This document shows positions 6,151 through 12,179 of a stretch of DNA of 12,179 nt, in pieces. A model generated the notes under the pieces. That model had not been told where the DNA came from, did no database searches, and saw only the letters and a program-made list of their open reading frames with translations. The position numbers and the translations under genes are program-made. The stretch is from NCBI GenBank assembly GCA_964479375.1, contig CAYZKD010000017.1, positions 1 to 12,179 of the forward strand, in the 5' to 3' direction. Source of the stretch: CAYXTC01 sp964479375. Its GTDB lineage: Bacteria; Patescibacteriota; Minisyncoccia; Minisyncoccales; GWA2-38-27. Every line of letters starts with the position of its first letter. Positions within the stretch are counted from its first letter, which is position 1.

Positions 6151-6576
6151 CTACTTTTTATTTTTTATTTTTATCTTTCTTCCCCTTTTTTCTTTCTCAA
6201 CGGGCTTGGCTTTGGGCATCTTTATAGTAAGAACGCCCTTGTCATAGCTGGCTTCAGATTTGTCGTCTTTTACTTCTACGGGCAAAGGGGTAACCCTCCT
6301 GTAGAAGCCCCTGCTGAATTCTCTTCTGTAATAGCCTTTTTCTTCCTTTTTCTCTTCCTTCTCTGTCTTGGCTTCTATCTTTAAGACATTGTCTTTGATT
6401 TCAATTTCAACGTCTTCGGGCTTAATGCCTGGCAGTTCTGCTTCGGCCACTACATCATCCTTGGTTTCGTAAACGTTTAATTTCGGAGAGATTACTCCGC
6501 TTTCTTTTTCTGCTGGTTCTAGAGCCTCAAAAAAGTTTTCGAGGTCTCTGAACGGTCTCCATGGCACAAGAGGCAT
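6151..6576 (-). CDS. Small heat-shock protein, Hsp20/alpha-crystallin family
   Basis: ATP-independent holdase that binds unfolding proteins and passes them to DnaK/DnaJ. From the ATG at 6576 it has 141 aa: a short N-terminal arm 'MPLVPWRPFRDLENFFE', then the alpha-crystallin domain (about 31-123) with 'NVYETKDDVVAEAELPGI' and the signature 'ASYDKGVLTIKMPKA' (109-123), then a very basic C-terminal tail carrying an Ile-x-Ile motif (I135, I137) used for oligomer assembly. A TTG at 6597 would add seven residues, but the ATG gives the usual family N-terminus. No Shine-Dalgarno site is present, and a short hairpin lies just upstream. It is placed inside the operon between grpE and dnaK, implying co-regulation with the Hsp70 machine. 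Confidence 0.93.
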   Translation of the reverse strand: MPLVPWRPFRDLENFFEALEPAEKESGVISPKLNVYETKDDVVAEAELPGIKPEDVEIEIKDNVLKIEAKTEKEEKKEEKGYYRREFSRGFYRRVTPLPVEVKDDKSEASYDKGVLTIKMPKAKPVEKEKRGRKIKIKNKK

Positions 6577-6585
6577 ATTAATTTG

Positions 6586-6610
6586 TTTAGCAATCAAATC
6601 GACTGCTAAA
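6586..6610 (-). promoter_or_regulatory. Inverted repeat just upstream of hsp20
   Basis: TTTAGCA and TGCTAAA form a perfect 7-bp inverted repeat with an 11-base loop, 9 bases upstream of the hsp20 ATG. The arms share TTAGCA/TGCTAA with CIRCE, but the distance between arms is 4 bases shorter than in CIRCE. It is therefore better read as an RNA hairpin in the grpE-hsp20 spacer, or a decayed operator. No function is proven. Confidence 0.45.
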
Positions 6611-6636
6611 AGTTAAACTGACTTGCATTGACCTTT

Positions 6637-7092
6637 TTATTTTGTAACTTTTACCTGAGCGGGCCTTAAAACCCTATCCCCTATTTTATATCCTTTTCTG
6701 ATCTCCTCTGCAACAATACCGGATTCTTTTCCTTCTGTCATTTCTACTGCTTCGTGAAGGGCGGGGTCAAACTCTTTTCCCAAAGACTCTATCTCTTCGA
6801 CGTTCATCCTGTTAAAGAAGGCCTCAATCTGCTTTCCGACTCCCAAAATCCCCTTTACCCAGCCGTTTTCCCTTTCTTTTTTCGGGATTGCCTTCTCGGC
6901 CAAATAGATGTCATCTAAAACTCCTATCAGCTCCTTTATTATCTTTTTTCTCTCATATCTGGCAATATCCGCCATTCTCCGATCCTCTTCCTTTTTATAG
7001 TTTAAGAAATCGGCCCTAGCCCTTTTCCATCCTTTTAAATATTCGTCTCTCTCTTTTTTATATTTTTCAATATTTGCTTTTTTCTTTTCCAT
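6637..7092 (-). CDS. grpE: GrpE, nucleotide exchange factor for DnaK
   Basis: GrpE dimers bind DnaK and release ADP so the chaperone can rebind ATP. At 151 aa it is shorter than E. coli GrpE (about 197 aa), mainly through a minimal N-terminus. Residues 1 to about 55 form a charged long helix/coiled coil ('YLKGWKRARADFLNYKK'), followed by the helical part and the C-terminal beta domain with the signature 'FDPALHEAV' (108-116) and 'GYKIGDRVLRPAQVKV' (134-149). The ATG at 7092 is two bases after the hrcA TAA, so translational coupling is likely; no Shine-Dalgarno site is visible. A 39-60 nt spacer then separates it from hsp20. Confidence 0.96.
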   Translation of the reverse strand: MEKKKANIEKYKKERDEYLKGWKRARADFLNYKKEEDRRMADIARYERKKIIKELIGVLDDIYLAEKAIPKKERENGWVKGILGVGKQIEAFFNRMNVEEIESLGKEFDPALHEAVEMTEGKESGIVAEEIRKGYKIGDRVLRPAQVKVTK

Positions 7093-7094
7093 TA

Positions 7095-7802
7095 TTAGAA
7101 ATCTTCGAATAAACTTATCAAATAATTCATTATATTAATATTTTTGTCATAAGCCATTCTATTGGGACCCAAAACCGCAATTACTCCTTCTTCTTTATCT
7201 GGAAACCAGCTCTTTGTTATTATTAAACTGACGTCTTTTGAGCCAAGCACCGATTTTTCTCTTCCTATAAAGACATCAACCTTGCCAGACAAGGAAATAT
7301 CTTCAAATTTCTCCGTAAGGGACTTGGCCTCTCTCACAAAAATGTTTCTAAATGATTTTTCCTCAAACTCTGGAATGTGGAATATTTCCTCCCAACCGTC
7401 TTCCCAAACAAGCCCCCGCTTCAAAAGGCAAGACATCACCAAACCGCAGGAACTAGAAGCCAAAAACCTGGTGGTTAGTTCTGCAAACCTGAAAACATCC
7501 TGCTCTGCCCCTTTCGGCTGTTTAAATTGGAGACAAGGCGCATCATCCTGAAAATTACTATCCGAGAAACTGTCTACAAAGAACCTGTATCCCTTGTTCG
7601 TAGGAACTCTTCCTGAGGAAGTATGGGGCTGTTTTAAATAACCCTCTTTGGTAAGCTTCTGCATTTCCCCCCTTACGGTCGCGGGACATACATCAAGATC
7701 ATAGCTTTTTTGAAGATGTTTAGATCCTACCGGCTTGGCGGTGCTAATATATTCTTTAATTAGAGTATTCAATAGTCTCTCTTGTCTTTTGGTGGGACTC
7801 AT
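7095..7802 (-). CDS. hrcA: HrcA, heat-inducible transcription repressor (compact form)
   Basis: Repressor of class I heat-shock genes that binds CIRCE. The N-terminal winged-helix domain is well conserved: 'TKRQERLLNTLIKEYI' (4-19), 'PVGSKHL' (24-30), recognition helix 'ATVRGEMQKL' (41-50) and 'HTSSGRVPTNKGYRFF' (60-75). The C-terminal motif 'GVIAVLGPNRMAY' (about 206-218) is also present. At 235 aa it is about 100 residues shorter than the usual ~340-aa HrcA; the central dimerisation/insertion region is reduced. The ATG at 7802 has no Shine-Dalgarno site and sits 6 bases after the -10 box, suggesting a leaderless message. It is the first gene of the operon and is overlapped upstream by its own predicted operator, hence autoregulated. 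Confidence 0.95.
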   Translation of the reverse strand: MSPTKRQERLLNTLIKEYISTAKPVGSKHLQKSYDLDVCPATVRGEMQKLTKEGYLKQPHTSSGRVPTNKGYRFFVDSFSDSNFQDDAPCLQFKQPKGAEQDVFRFAELTTRFLASSSCGLVMSCLLKRGLVWEDGWEEIFHIPEFEEKSFRNIFVREAKSLTEKFEDISLSGKVDVFIGREKSVLGSKDVSLIITKSWFPDKEEGVIAVLGPNRMAYDKNINIMNYLISLFEDF

Positions 7803-7808
7803 ATTAGT

Positions 7809-7837
7809 ATTTTAAAAAATTAGCACTCAGATGTCAA
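7809..7837 (-). promoter_or_regulatory. Promoter of the heat-shock operon, probably leaderless
   Basis: TTGACA (7832-7837) and TAAAAT (7809-7814) are separated by exactly 17 bases. The hrcA ATG (A at 7802) is 6 bases beyond the -10 box, where the +1 is expected, so the transcript should have little or no 5' leader. The CIRCE repeat covers the -35 box and half of the spacer. Confidence 0.8.
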
Positions 7838-7846
7838 GAGTGATAT
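7820..7846. promoter_or_regulatory. CIRCE operator (HrcA-binding site)
   Basis: TTAGCACTC, a 9-base spacer, then GAGTGATAT. The left half matches the CIRCE consensus TTAGCACTC-N9-GAGTGCTAA perfectly, and the right half matches 7 of 9 positions. It overlaps the -35 box and spacer of the hrcA promoter, so bound HrcA should block RNA polymerase. Its edge is 39 bases from the -10 box of the divergent glycosyltransferase gene. Confidence 0.92.
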
Positions 7847-7862
7847 TTTCCACACAAAAGAG

Positions 7863-7891
7863 TTTTTATATTCTTTTTTTTCTGGTAAAAT
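7863..7891 (+). promoter_or_regulatory. Extended -10 promoter of the glycosyltransferase pair
   Basis: TGGTAAAAT (TG at 7883-7884, TAAAAT at 7886-7891) is an extended -10 element. The matching -35 position (7863-7868, TTTTTA) is poor. The ATG at 7898 lies 6 bases past the -10 box and has no Shine-Dalgarno site, so this transcript is also predicted to be leaderless. Confidence 0.55.
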
Positions 7892-7897
7892 ATAGAA

Positions 7898-9493
7898 ATG
7901 AGCAAAAAGACATTAATAATACTTCTAGCCATTCTGGTTATAGCCTCTTTTTTCAGGTTCTGGCAACTGGATAAAATACCCCCCGGTCTTTATCCTGACG
8001 AAGCCATGAACGGAAACAACGGCCTGGACCTACTTTACAAGGGAGACTTCCGTATTTTCTACCCAGAAAACAACGGAAGAGAAGGCCTTTTTGTGTGGCT
8101 TTTGGCTCTTTCTTTTTGGATATTCGGACCCTCTTTGTGGAGCATAAAGGCAGTTTCAGCTCTTGCCGGCACCATGACTGTGCTGGGAACCTTTCTTCTT
8201 ACTAAAGAAATTTTTAAACTTACCGAAAAGAGCAAAGAACAGATAACAAAGATCGCCCTTTCCGCCTCTTTCTTAACAGCAATCTCTTTTTGGCATGTTA
8301 ACTTTTCTAGAATAAATTTTAGGGCTATTCTTATCCCCCTCATTCTAACCTTTGGATTTTATCTTTTATTCCGCGCCTTCGACAAAGAAGCCTTAAGTCC
8401 AAAGAACATTGCCACTCTAGCTGCCTCCGGTATTCTTTTCGGATTAGGTTTTTACACATATATCTCCTATAGATTCATAGTTCTTTTAGGCCCCTTAACC
8501 CTATTCCTTTTTGGGCTGATTACTAAAAAAAAGAGCTTCTTTAAATTATCGCTTCTTCTCGTTATTTTCATATTCTTAACTGCCTTGCCTCTGGGCGTTT
8601 ATTTTTTAAAAAACCCAGGAGATTTTTTCGGAAGAGCCACCGGAGTTTCAGTATTATCTCACGAAACCCCGCTTTTAAAATTAGGAGAATCTTTATTTTC
8701 CCATTTGGGAATGTTTAACATACGGGGAGACGGAAACTGGCGCCACAACTACGCGGAAGAGCCTCTTTTGCTGTGGCCCGTAGGCCTAATCTTTTTGCTG
8801 GGAGTTTTCTTTTCTGTTAAAAACACAGTTCTGTCTGTTAAACAAAAACAACGCCGCTCTCTCCTCCCTTATTGTTTTTTAATATCTTGGTTCTTAATAA
8901 TGCTTGTTCCCGGTTTTTTAAGCGCCGAGGGCATCCCTCACTCCCTAAGAGTAATCGGCGCTATTCCTCCTGTATATATTATGGCAGGAATGGGGTTTGC
9001 CTGGCTATCGAAAAAACTGGGGGAGTTTAAACTTAATTTTAGATCAGTTGCTTTCTATCTGCCTGTTGCAATTTTCCTAATAGTTTTGACTTTTGCTCAG
9101 TTTAACAAATACTTCTTTGACTGGGGCAAAAGAGAAGAAGCAGAACACGCTTTCTCCAAAAACTATGTCTCTTTGGGAAAATACCTTAACTCTCTCCCTG
9201 AAGATTGCGAGAAGGTGGTTGTAGTAAATGCTGCTGGCGTACCCGTTCCCTACCCCAACGGCATTCCCATGCCAGCCCAAACTCCGATATTTATAGAAAG
9301 ATCAAAGTATGTTCAAAAAAGAAGTGAATATATATTGCCAAAAGAAACAGAAAAAATTAAAATATCACAAAGGTCCCTTGTTATAACCTTAATGAAGCCC
9401 GAGGAAAAACTTTTTAACAAACTTGTTTCCCAATTTCCTCACGCAGAACAAATTAAAAAACAGGAAATTTGGGCTTTAATAATAAATAATTAA
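7898..9493 (+). CDS. GT-C (GT39/PMT-type) membrane glycosyltransferase
   Basis: A 531-aa polytopic membrane protein of the PMT-like (GT39/PMT_2) class, enzymes that use polyprenyl-phosphate sugars to glycosylate proteins or envelope polymers on the outer face of the membrane. The first membrane segment (about 5-20) is followed by the extracytoplasmic loop motif 'PPGLYPDEAMNGN' (28-40) with an Asp-Glu pair (D34/E35) expected to be catalytic. About ten more hydrophobic segments follow, for example near 'LSFWIFGPSLWSIKAVSAL', 'GILFGLGFYTYISY' and 'AFYLPVAIFLIVLTFAQF'. A soluble C-terminal region runs from about 410. It starts 95 bases from the divergent hrcA and is followed 6 bases later by a second GT-C gene, so the two are co-transcribed. 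The sugar and acceptor cannot be told from sequence alone. Confidence 0.88.
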   Translation: MSKKTLIILLAILVIASFFRFWQLDKIPPGLYPDEAMNGNNGLDLLYKGDFRIFYPENNGREGLFVWLLALSFWIFGPSLWSIKAVSALAGTMTVLGTFLLTKEIFKLTEKSKEQITKIALSASFLTAISFWHVNFSRINFRAILIPLILTFGFYLLFRAFDKEALSPKNIATLAASGILFGLGFYTYISYRFIVLLGPLTLFLFGLITKKKSFFKLSLLLVIFIFLTALPLGVYFLKNPGDFFGRATGVSVLSHETPLLKLGESLFSHLGMFNIRGDGNWRHNYAEEPLLLWPVGLIFLLGVFFSVKNTVLSVKQKQRRSLLPYCFLISWFLIMLVPGFLSAEGIPHSLRVIGAIPPVYIMAGMGFAWLSKKLGEFKLNFRSVAFYLPVAIFLIVLTFAQFNKYFFDWGKREEAEHAFSKNYVSLGKYLNSLPEDCEKVVVVNAAGVPVPYPNGIPMPAQTPIFIERSKYVQKRSEYILPKETEKIKISQRSLVITLMKPEEKLFNKLVSQFPHAEQIKKQEIWALIINN

Positions 9494-9499
9494 AGCATT

Positions 9500-11266
9500 A
9501 TGTCTAATCGCCTTACTTTTATAATCGCTTTTCTTTTATTAGCATTCGCTTTTACAATTTCACTCTTAGGAATCAAGAATGATTCCTTAACTATGGATGA
9601 ACTGGCTCATCTCCCTTCCGGCTATTCCTACTTAAGCCAGCAGGACATGAGATTAAATCCCGAGCACCCGCCCCTTCTTAAGGATTTTTCAGCCGTTCCT
9701 CTTTTGTTTATGGAAGGGATAAACTTTCCCGAGGACTCTTATGCTTGGCAGGAAAAAGTCAACGGCCAGTGGGATTTCGGAAACGAGTTTCTGTATAAAA
9801 GAGGGAATCCCGCAGAAAAAATGGTTTTTTGGGGCAGAATTCCCATGCTTTTGGTTTTAATTGTTTTAGGGCTCTATCTCTTTCTCTGGACTAGAAAACT
9901 TTTCGGCAACAAGGCCTCTCTTTTGGCTCTCTTCCTGTTTTCTTTCTCCCCCACCTTTTTGGCTCACGGCCCCCTGGTTACCACAGACATAGGGGCTGCG
10001 GCCGGAGCATTTGTGGCCACCTTTTATTTTGTTAAATATTTAAAAGAAAGCACCAAAAAAAATCTAGTTTTCGCGGGTATTGCTTTGGGAATTGCCCAAC
10101 TCTTAAAATACTCTTTAATTCTTTTGTTTCCTTTCTTCGGAGTCTTATTGCTTGTCTGGAGCGCAATAAACTCTGCCCGTTTTAGAGAATTCCTTGCAAT
10201 ATTTGGGAAATACCTACTGCGCTTTGTCCTAATCGTGGCCCTGGCTTTCGTTGTCATTTGGATTGTTTATATCTTCCATACCTATAACCTTCCTTCTGAG
10301 AAACAAGTAGCAGATAGCGAGGCTATCCTTTCCTCTTTTGGAAGCAGAATCGCTGCTGATACAATTGTCTGGATGGCAGATAAACCAGCATTAAAGGGGA
10401 TAGGTCATTATTTTCTCGGACTATTTATGGTGCTCCAAAGGGCTTCCGGAGGAAATACAGGTTATTTCCTCGGCGAAGTGGACAGGATAGGATGGAAATC
10501 CTATTTCCCTGCGGTCTATCTGATTAAAGAAACAGTGGCTTTCCATGTTCTGGGCATAATAGCCTTTCTTTACGCCATCTACCTGATTAAAAAACCTTTG
10601 TGGGTTAATCCCCAGAAAAGAGTTGTGTTCTGGCTAAAAAACCATTTTGCAGAATTCAGCCTTCTTTTATTTATTGCTATTTACTGGACTACAAGCCTAA
10701 TAAGCAACCTTAATATTGGGGTAAGGCATCTCCTGCCCATTTTTCCCCCGACTATGCTTTTGACAGCCGGCATGATAGCCAAAGGACTGTCTCTTCGTCA
10801 CAGAAAGATTAAATTACTTGGCCTTGCCTGGCTTTTAATATGGCAGGCCTATTCTGTTACCTCTGTTTTTCCCCACTTTCTTGCTTATTTCAACGAAATA
10901 GCAGGAGGACCCGATAAGGGGCACCATTATGTTGTAGATTCTAATCTTGACTGGGGCCAAGATCTGAGAAGATTAAGTTCCTGGGTGGAGGGCGCCAGAA
11001 TAGACAAAATACATCTAGACTATTTTGGCGGTGCCGATCCCAAATATTATCTTGGAAAAAAGTATGCCCCGTGGTCGGGGCAGAACGACCCCTCAGAACT
11101 TCCGGAGAACAGCTATCTTGCGGTTTCCGCCACCCTTCTCCAAGGAGGAAGGGGGAAGCCAGGGCCTGGATTCCTAGAAGATCCCGCTGGATATTACAAC
11201 TGGCTCAACAGATACCAGCCAGTAGAAAAAATTGGATATTCCATCTTTGTTTACCGCATTGACTAG
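9500..11266 (+). CDS. Second GT-C (GT39/PMT/ArnT-like) membrane glycosyltransferase
   Basis: A 588-aa polytopic membrane protein of the lipid-carrier-dependent glycosyltransferase class, related to but clearly different from its upstream neighbour. After TM1 (about 5-24) comes 'SLTMDELAHLPSGY' with an Asp-Glu pair (D33/E34), then 'RLNPEHPPLL' (51-60), a His-Pro-Pro-Leu motif common in ArnT/PMT-type enzymes. Several more membrane helices follow, and 'NIGVRHLLPIFPP' lies in the distal part. The soluble C-terminal part includes 'VDSNLDWGQDLRRL'. It starts 6 bases after the first GT gene with no Shine-Dalgarno site. Its TAG stop shares a palindromic CTAG with the stop of the convergent ftsQ gene. 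A role in envelope or protein glycosylation is inferred. Confidence 0.88.
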   Translation: MSNRLTFIIAFLLLAFAFTISLLGIKNDSLTMDELAHLPSGYSYLSQQDMRLNPEHPPLLKDFSAVPLLFMEGINFPEDSYAWQEKVNGQWDFGNEFLYKRGNPAEKMVFWGRIPMLLVLIVLGLYLFLWTRKLFGNKASLLALFLFSFSPTFLAHGPLVTTDIGAAAGAFVATFYFVKYLKESTKKNLVFAGIALGIAQLLKYSLILLFPFFGVLLLVWSAINSARFREFLAIFGKYLLRFVLIVALAFVVIWIVYIFHTYNLPSEKQVADSEAILSSFGSRIAADTIVWMADKPALKGIGHYFLGLFMVLQRASGGNTGYFLGEVDRIGWKSYFPAVYLIKETVAFHVLGIIAFLYAIYLIKKPLWVNPQKRVVFWLKNHFAEFSLLLFIAIYWTTSLISNLNIGVRHLLPIFPPTMLLTAGMIAKGLSLRHRKIKLLGLAWLLIWQAYSVTSVFPHFLAYFNEIAGGPDKGHHYVVDSNLDWGQDLRRLSSWVEGARIDKIHLDYFGGADPKYYLGKKYAPWSGQNDPSELPENSYLAVSATLLQGGRGKPGPGFLEDPAGYYNWLNRYQPVEKIGYSIFVYRID

Positions 11267-12054
11267 TTTCTCAGGGCCTTGTAGAAAATTTTCTCTGGGA
11301 ACCTAAGATCAATGTATTCAAGGTCCTTTCTTTCGGGTCTGGAAATCTCTTCCTTAAGGACTAAAACAAGATTGGAAGCCTGGACAGAAATATTGCCCTC
11401 TGAATCAAAATAGGCCTCCCATCCTTCTTCTGTCTTTATGATTACCTTAGGATAAGAAATCGAAAACTCCCTAATCTCAATCCCCTCATCTGATAATTCA
11501 GAGCTTATCTCCAAAATATCTTTAAGAAGCTTTTTCCCCACAGCCTCTTCTCCAAGAGAGACTTCTCTGCTTCCTTTAACAACAGGTTTTTTGCTTTCTT
11601 CGGTTTCTTCAAAAACAATACCTTCCTTGTCTATAAAAAAATTATCTTCTTGGAAAACCCAGGTAGCTGCAGGAATTCTTTCTTCGACCCTGACCTCGAG
11701 AGTAGAAGGAAGATTCCTTTTAACGGTTATTTTAGAAATTATAGGAAAGGATTTTTTTATCTCTTCTCTCATCTGGTAGAACCCGTCAAAGAAAATACTT
11801 TCAGAAGAAAGAAATAATATTTTAGTTTTTATGTGTTTTTCCGTAATCTCTATTATTTCTTCTGGGGAGGTCTTAAAATTCCCGGCTGTCTTAATTTCTT
11901 TTATTTGAAAAATAGGAGAAAAGACAAAAAGGTAACAAAGGCCGGCAGACAACGCAAGGATTAATAAAATAATCCAGAAAAGGCGGGATTTGAATATGGA
12001 TTTTCTTTTCTTCGTTCTAAATGATTTCCTGTATCCTTGCTTTTTCTTTTTCAT
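11263..12054 (-). CDS. ftsQ: FtsQ/DivIB-type cell division protein
   Basis: A 263-aa bitopic protein with the FtsQ/DivIB plan. A strongly basic cytoplasmic N-terminus (1-25) is followed by one membrane helix ('LFWIILLILALSAGLCYLF', about 25-43). Next comes a POTRA domain (about 47-118) beginning 'IFQIKEIKTAGN' and ending 'TLEVRVEERIPAATW', then the beta domain ('FFIDKEGIVFEE', then 'YFDSEGNISVQASNL'). FtsQ/DivIB links FtsL/FtsB and the septal peptidoglycan synthase FtsW/FtsI at the division site. The ATG at 12054 begins 'MKKKKQGYRK'; no clear Shine-Dalgarno site is present and the codon lies in the arm of a palindrome. Its neighbours upstream lie outside the window. It ends convergent with the glycosyltransferase gene, sharing four bases. 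Confidence 0.9.
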   Translation of the reverse strand: MKKKKQGYRKSFRTKKRKSIFKSRLFWIILLILALSAGLCYLFVFSPIFQIKEIKTAGNFKTSPEEIIEITEKHIKTKILFLSSESIFFDGFYQMREEIKKSFPIISKITVKRNLPSTLEVRVEERIPAATWVFQEDNFFIDKEGIVFEETEESKKPVVKGSREVSLGEEAVGKKLLKDILEISSELSDEGIEIREFSISYPKVIIKTEEGWEAYFDSEGNISVQASNLVLVLKEEISRPERKDLEYIDLRFPEKIFYKALRN

Positions 12055-12080
12055 AATTATTTCTTAATTATGGCGATTAC
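12046..12080. repeat. Palindromic repeat, copy 1, covering the ftsQ start codon
   Basis: CATAATTA-TTTCT-TAATTATG (12052-12072) is a perfect 8-bp palindrome with a 5-base loop, flanked by TTTTT on the left and GGCGATTAC on the right. The left arm is the complement of the ftsQ start region, so the AUG would lie in the 3' arm of an mRNA hairpin. It is an imperfect direct repeat of 12144-12178. Confidence 0.7.
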
Positions 12081-12090
12081 TCTGTGTCGG

Positions 12091-12122
12091 AAAAAAGACG
12101 TAAGAAACCGAGAGGTTTCTTA
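12091..12122 (-). terminator. Possible terminator upstream of ftsQ
   Basis: TAAGAAACC-TCTC-GGTTTCTTA (minus strand) is a perfect 9-bp hairpin with a 4-base loop at 12101-12122, followed after CGTC by six T (12091-12096). The four-base gap before the T-run weakens the call. If real, it ends the gene to the right of the window and means ftsQ has its own promoter. Confidence 0.45.
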
Positions 12123-12134
12123 AACCGGGTGTCA

Positions 12135-12179
12135 GGGTAATTGCCTTTTTCATAATTTCTTAAATTATGGCAATTACCC
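12135..12179. repeat. Long nested palindrome containing repeat copy 2
   Basis: The outer arms GGGTAATTGC and GCAATTACCC (10 bp) enclose inner arms CATAATTT and AAATTATG (8 bp) with a three-base loop and a six-base bulge on one side. The structure runs to the last base of the window and may extend further. The core TTTTTCATAATT...ATTATGGC...ATTAC repeats copy 1 about 98 bases away. Confidence 0.7.

Noticed and set aside
6577..6597. TTG start for hsp20
   Set aside because: It adds residues unlike the family; the ATG at 6576 gives the normal start, though TTG cannot be fully excluded.
6586..6610. Second CIRCE operator
   Set aside because: The arms are 4 bases too close and lack the CTC/GAG inner bases, so the CIRCE definition is not met; kept only as an inverted repeat.
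12064..12153. 29-codon minus-strand ORF before ftsQ, as a leader peptide or duplicated ftsQ start
   Set aside because: Only the first three residues resemble FtsQ, it contains the terminator-like hairpin, and the similarity is explained by the palindromic repeat.
1..12179. CRISPR array or Cas genes that would explain the AcrIII-1-like protein
   Set aside because: No series of regularly spaced direct repeats and no Cas-like protein seen on either strand.

Overview
The window looks like chromosomal DNA from a Candidate Phyla Radiation (Patescibacteria, Parcubacteria-like) bacterium. This rests on compact versions of normally larger proteins (HrcA 235 aa, GrpE 151 aa), two adjacent GT-C (GT39/PMT-type) membrane glycosyltransferases, a helix-turn-helix family with an 'ALYLxEGAKTQ' core that I associate with Parcubacteria, moderately AT-rich DNA, and standard use of TGA as stop. 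The lineage is inferred, not proven.

Layout, left to right. (1) 1-692: the 3' part of an IS481-like DDE transposase and its probable right terminus. (2) 712-1544, minus strand: tRNA-Ala(GGC) with a probable terminator, overlapped at its 5' end by a frameshifted HTH gene that has a near-consensus promoter. (3) 1560-2353, minus strand: a PlsC-type acyltransferase with its own promoter, Shine-Dalgarno site and terminator. (4) 2351-2840, minus strand: a small monocistronic gene of the DUF1874/STIV-B116 (AcrIII-1-like) fold, with consensus promoter, strong Shine-Dalgarno site and terminator. (5) 3026-7846, minus strand: a heat-shock operon, hrcA-grpE-hsp20-dnaK-dnaJ, with tRNA-Lys(TTT) 3 nt behind dnaJ and a CIRCE operator overlapping the hrcA promoter. 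(6) 7863-11266, plus strand: two GT-C glycosyltransferases reading divergently from hrcA. (7) 11263-12179, minus strand: ftsQ/divIB, converging on the second glycosyltransferase with a shared CTAG, preceded by duplicated palindromic DNA and a possible terminator.

How it works together: HrcA should repress its own operon through CIRCE. GrpE, DnaK and DnaJ form the Hsp70 cycle, and Hsp20 holds unfolding clients for it. Two features are unexpected: the DnaJ J-domain carries HPH in place of the canonical HPD, and hsp20 lies between grpE and dnaK.

The most interesting leads are the stand-alone AcrIII-1-like protein, which keeps the Gly-His motif of viral ring nucleases; the HPH J-domain; three separate promoters placed so that transcription should begin at or next to the start codon (leaderless mRNAs), alongside two genes with classic Shine-Dalgarno leaders; structured RNA just upstream of dnaK and hsp20; and a repeated palindrome covering the ftsQ start codon. 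No CRISPR array, rRNA gene or phage module is visible.
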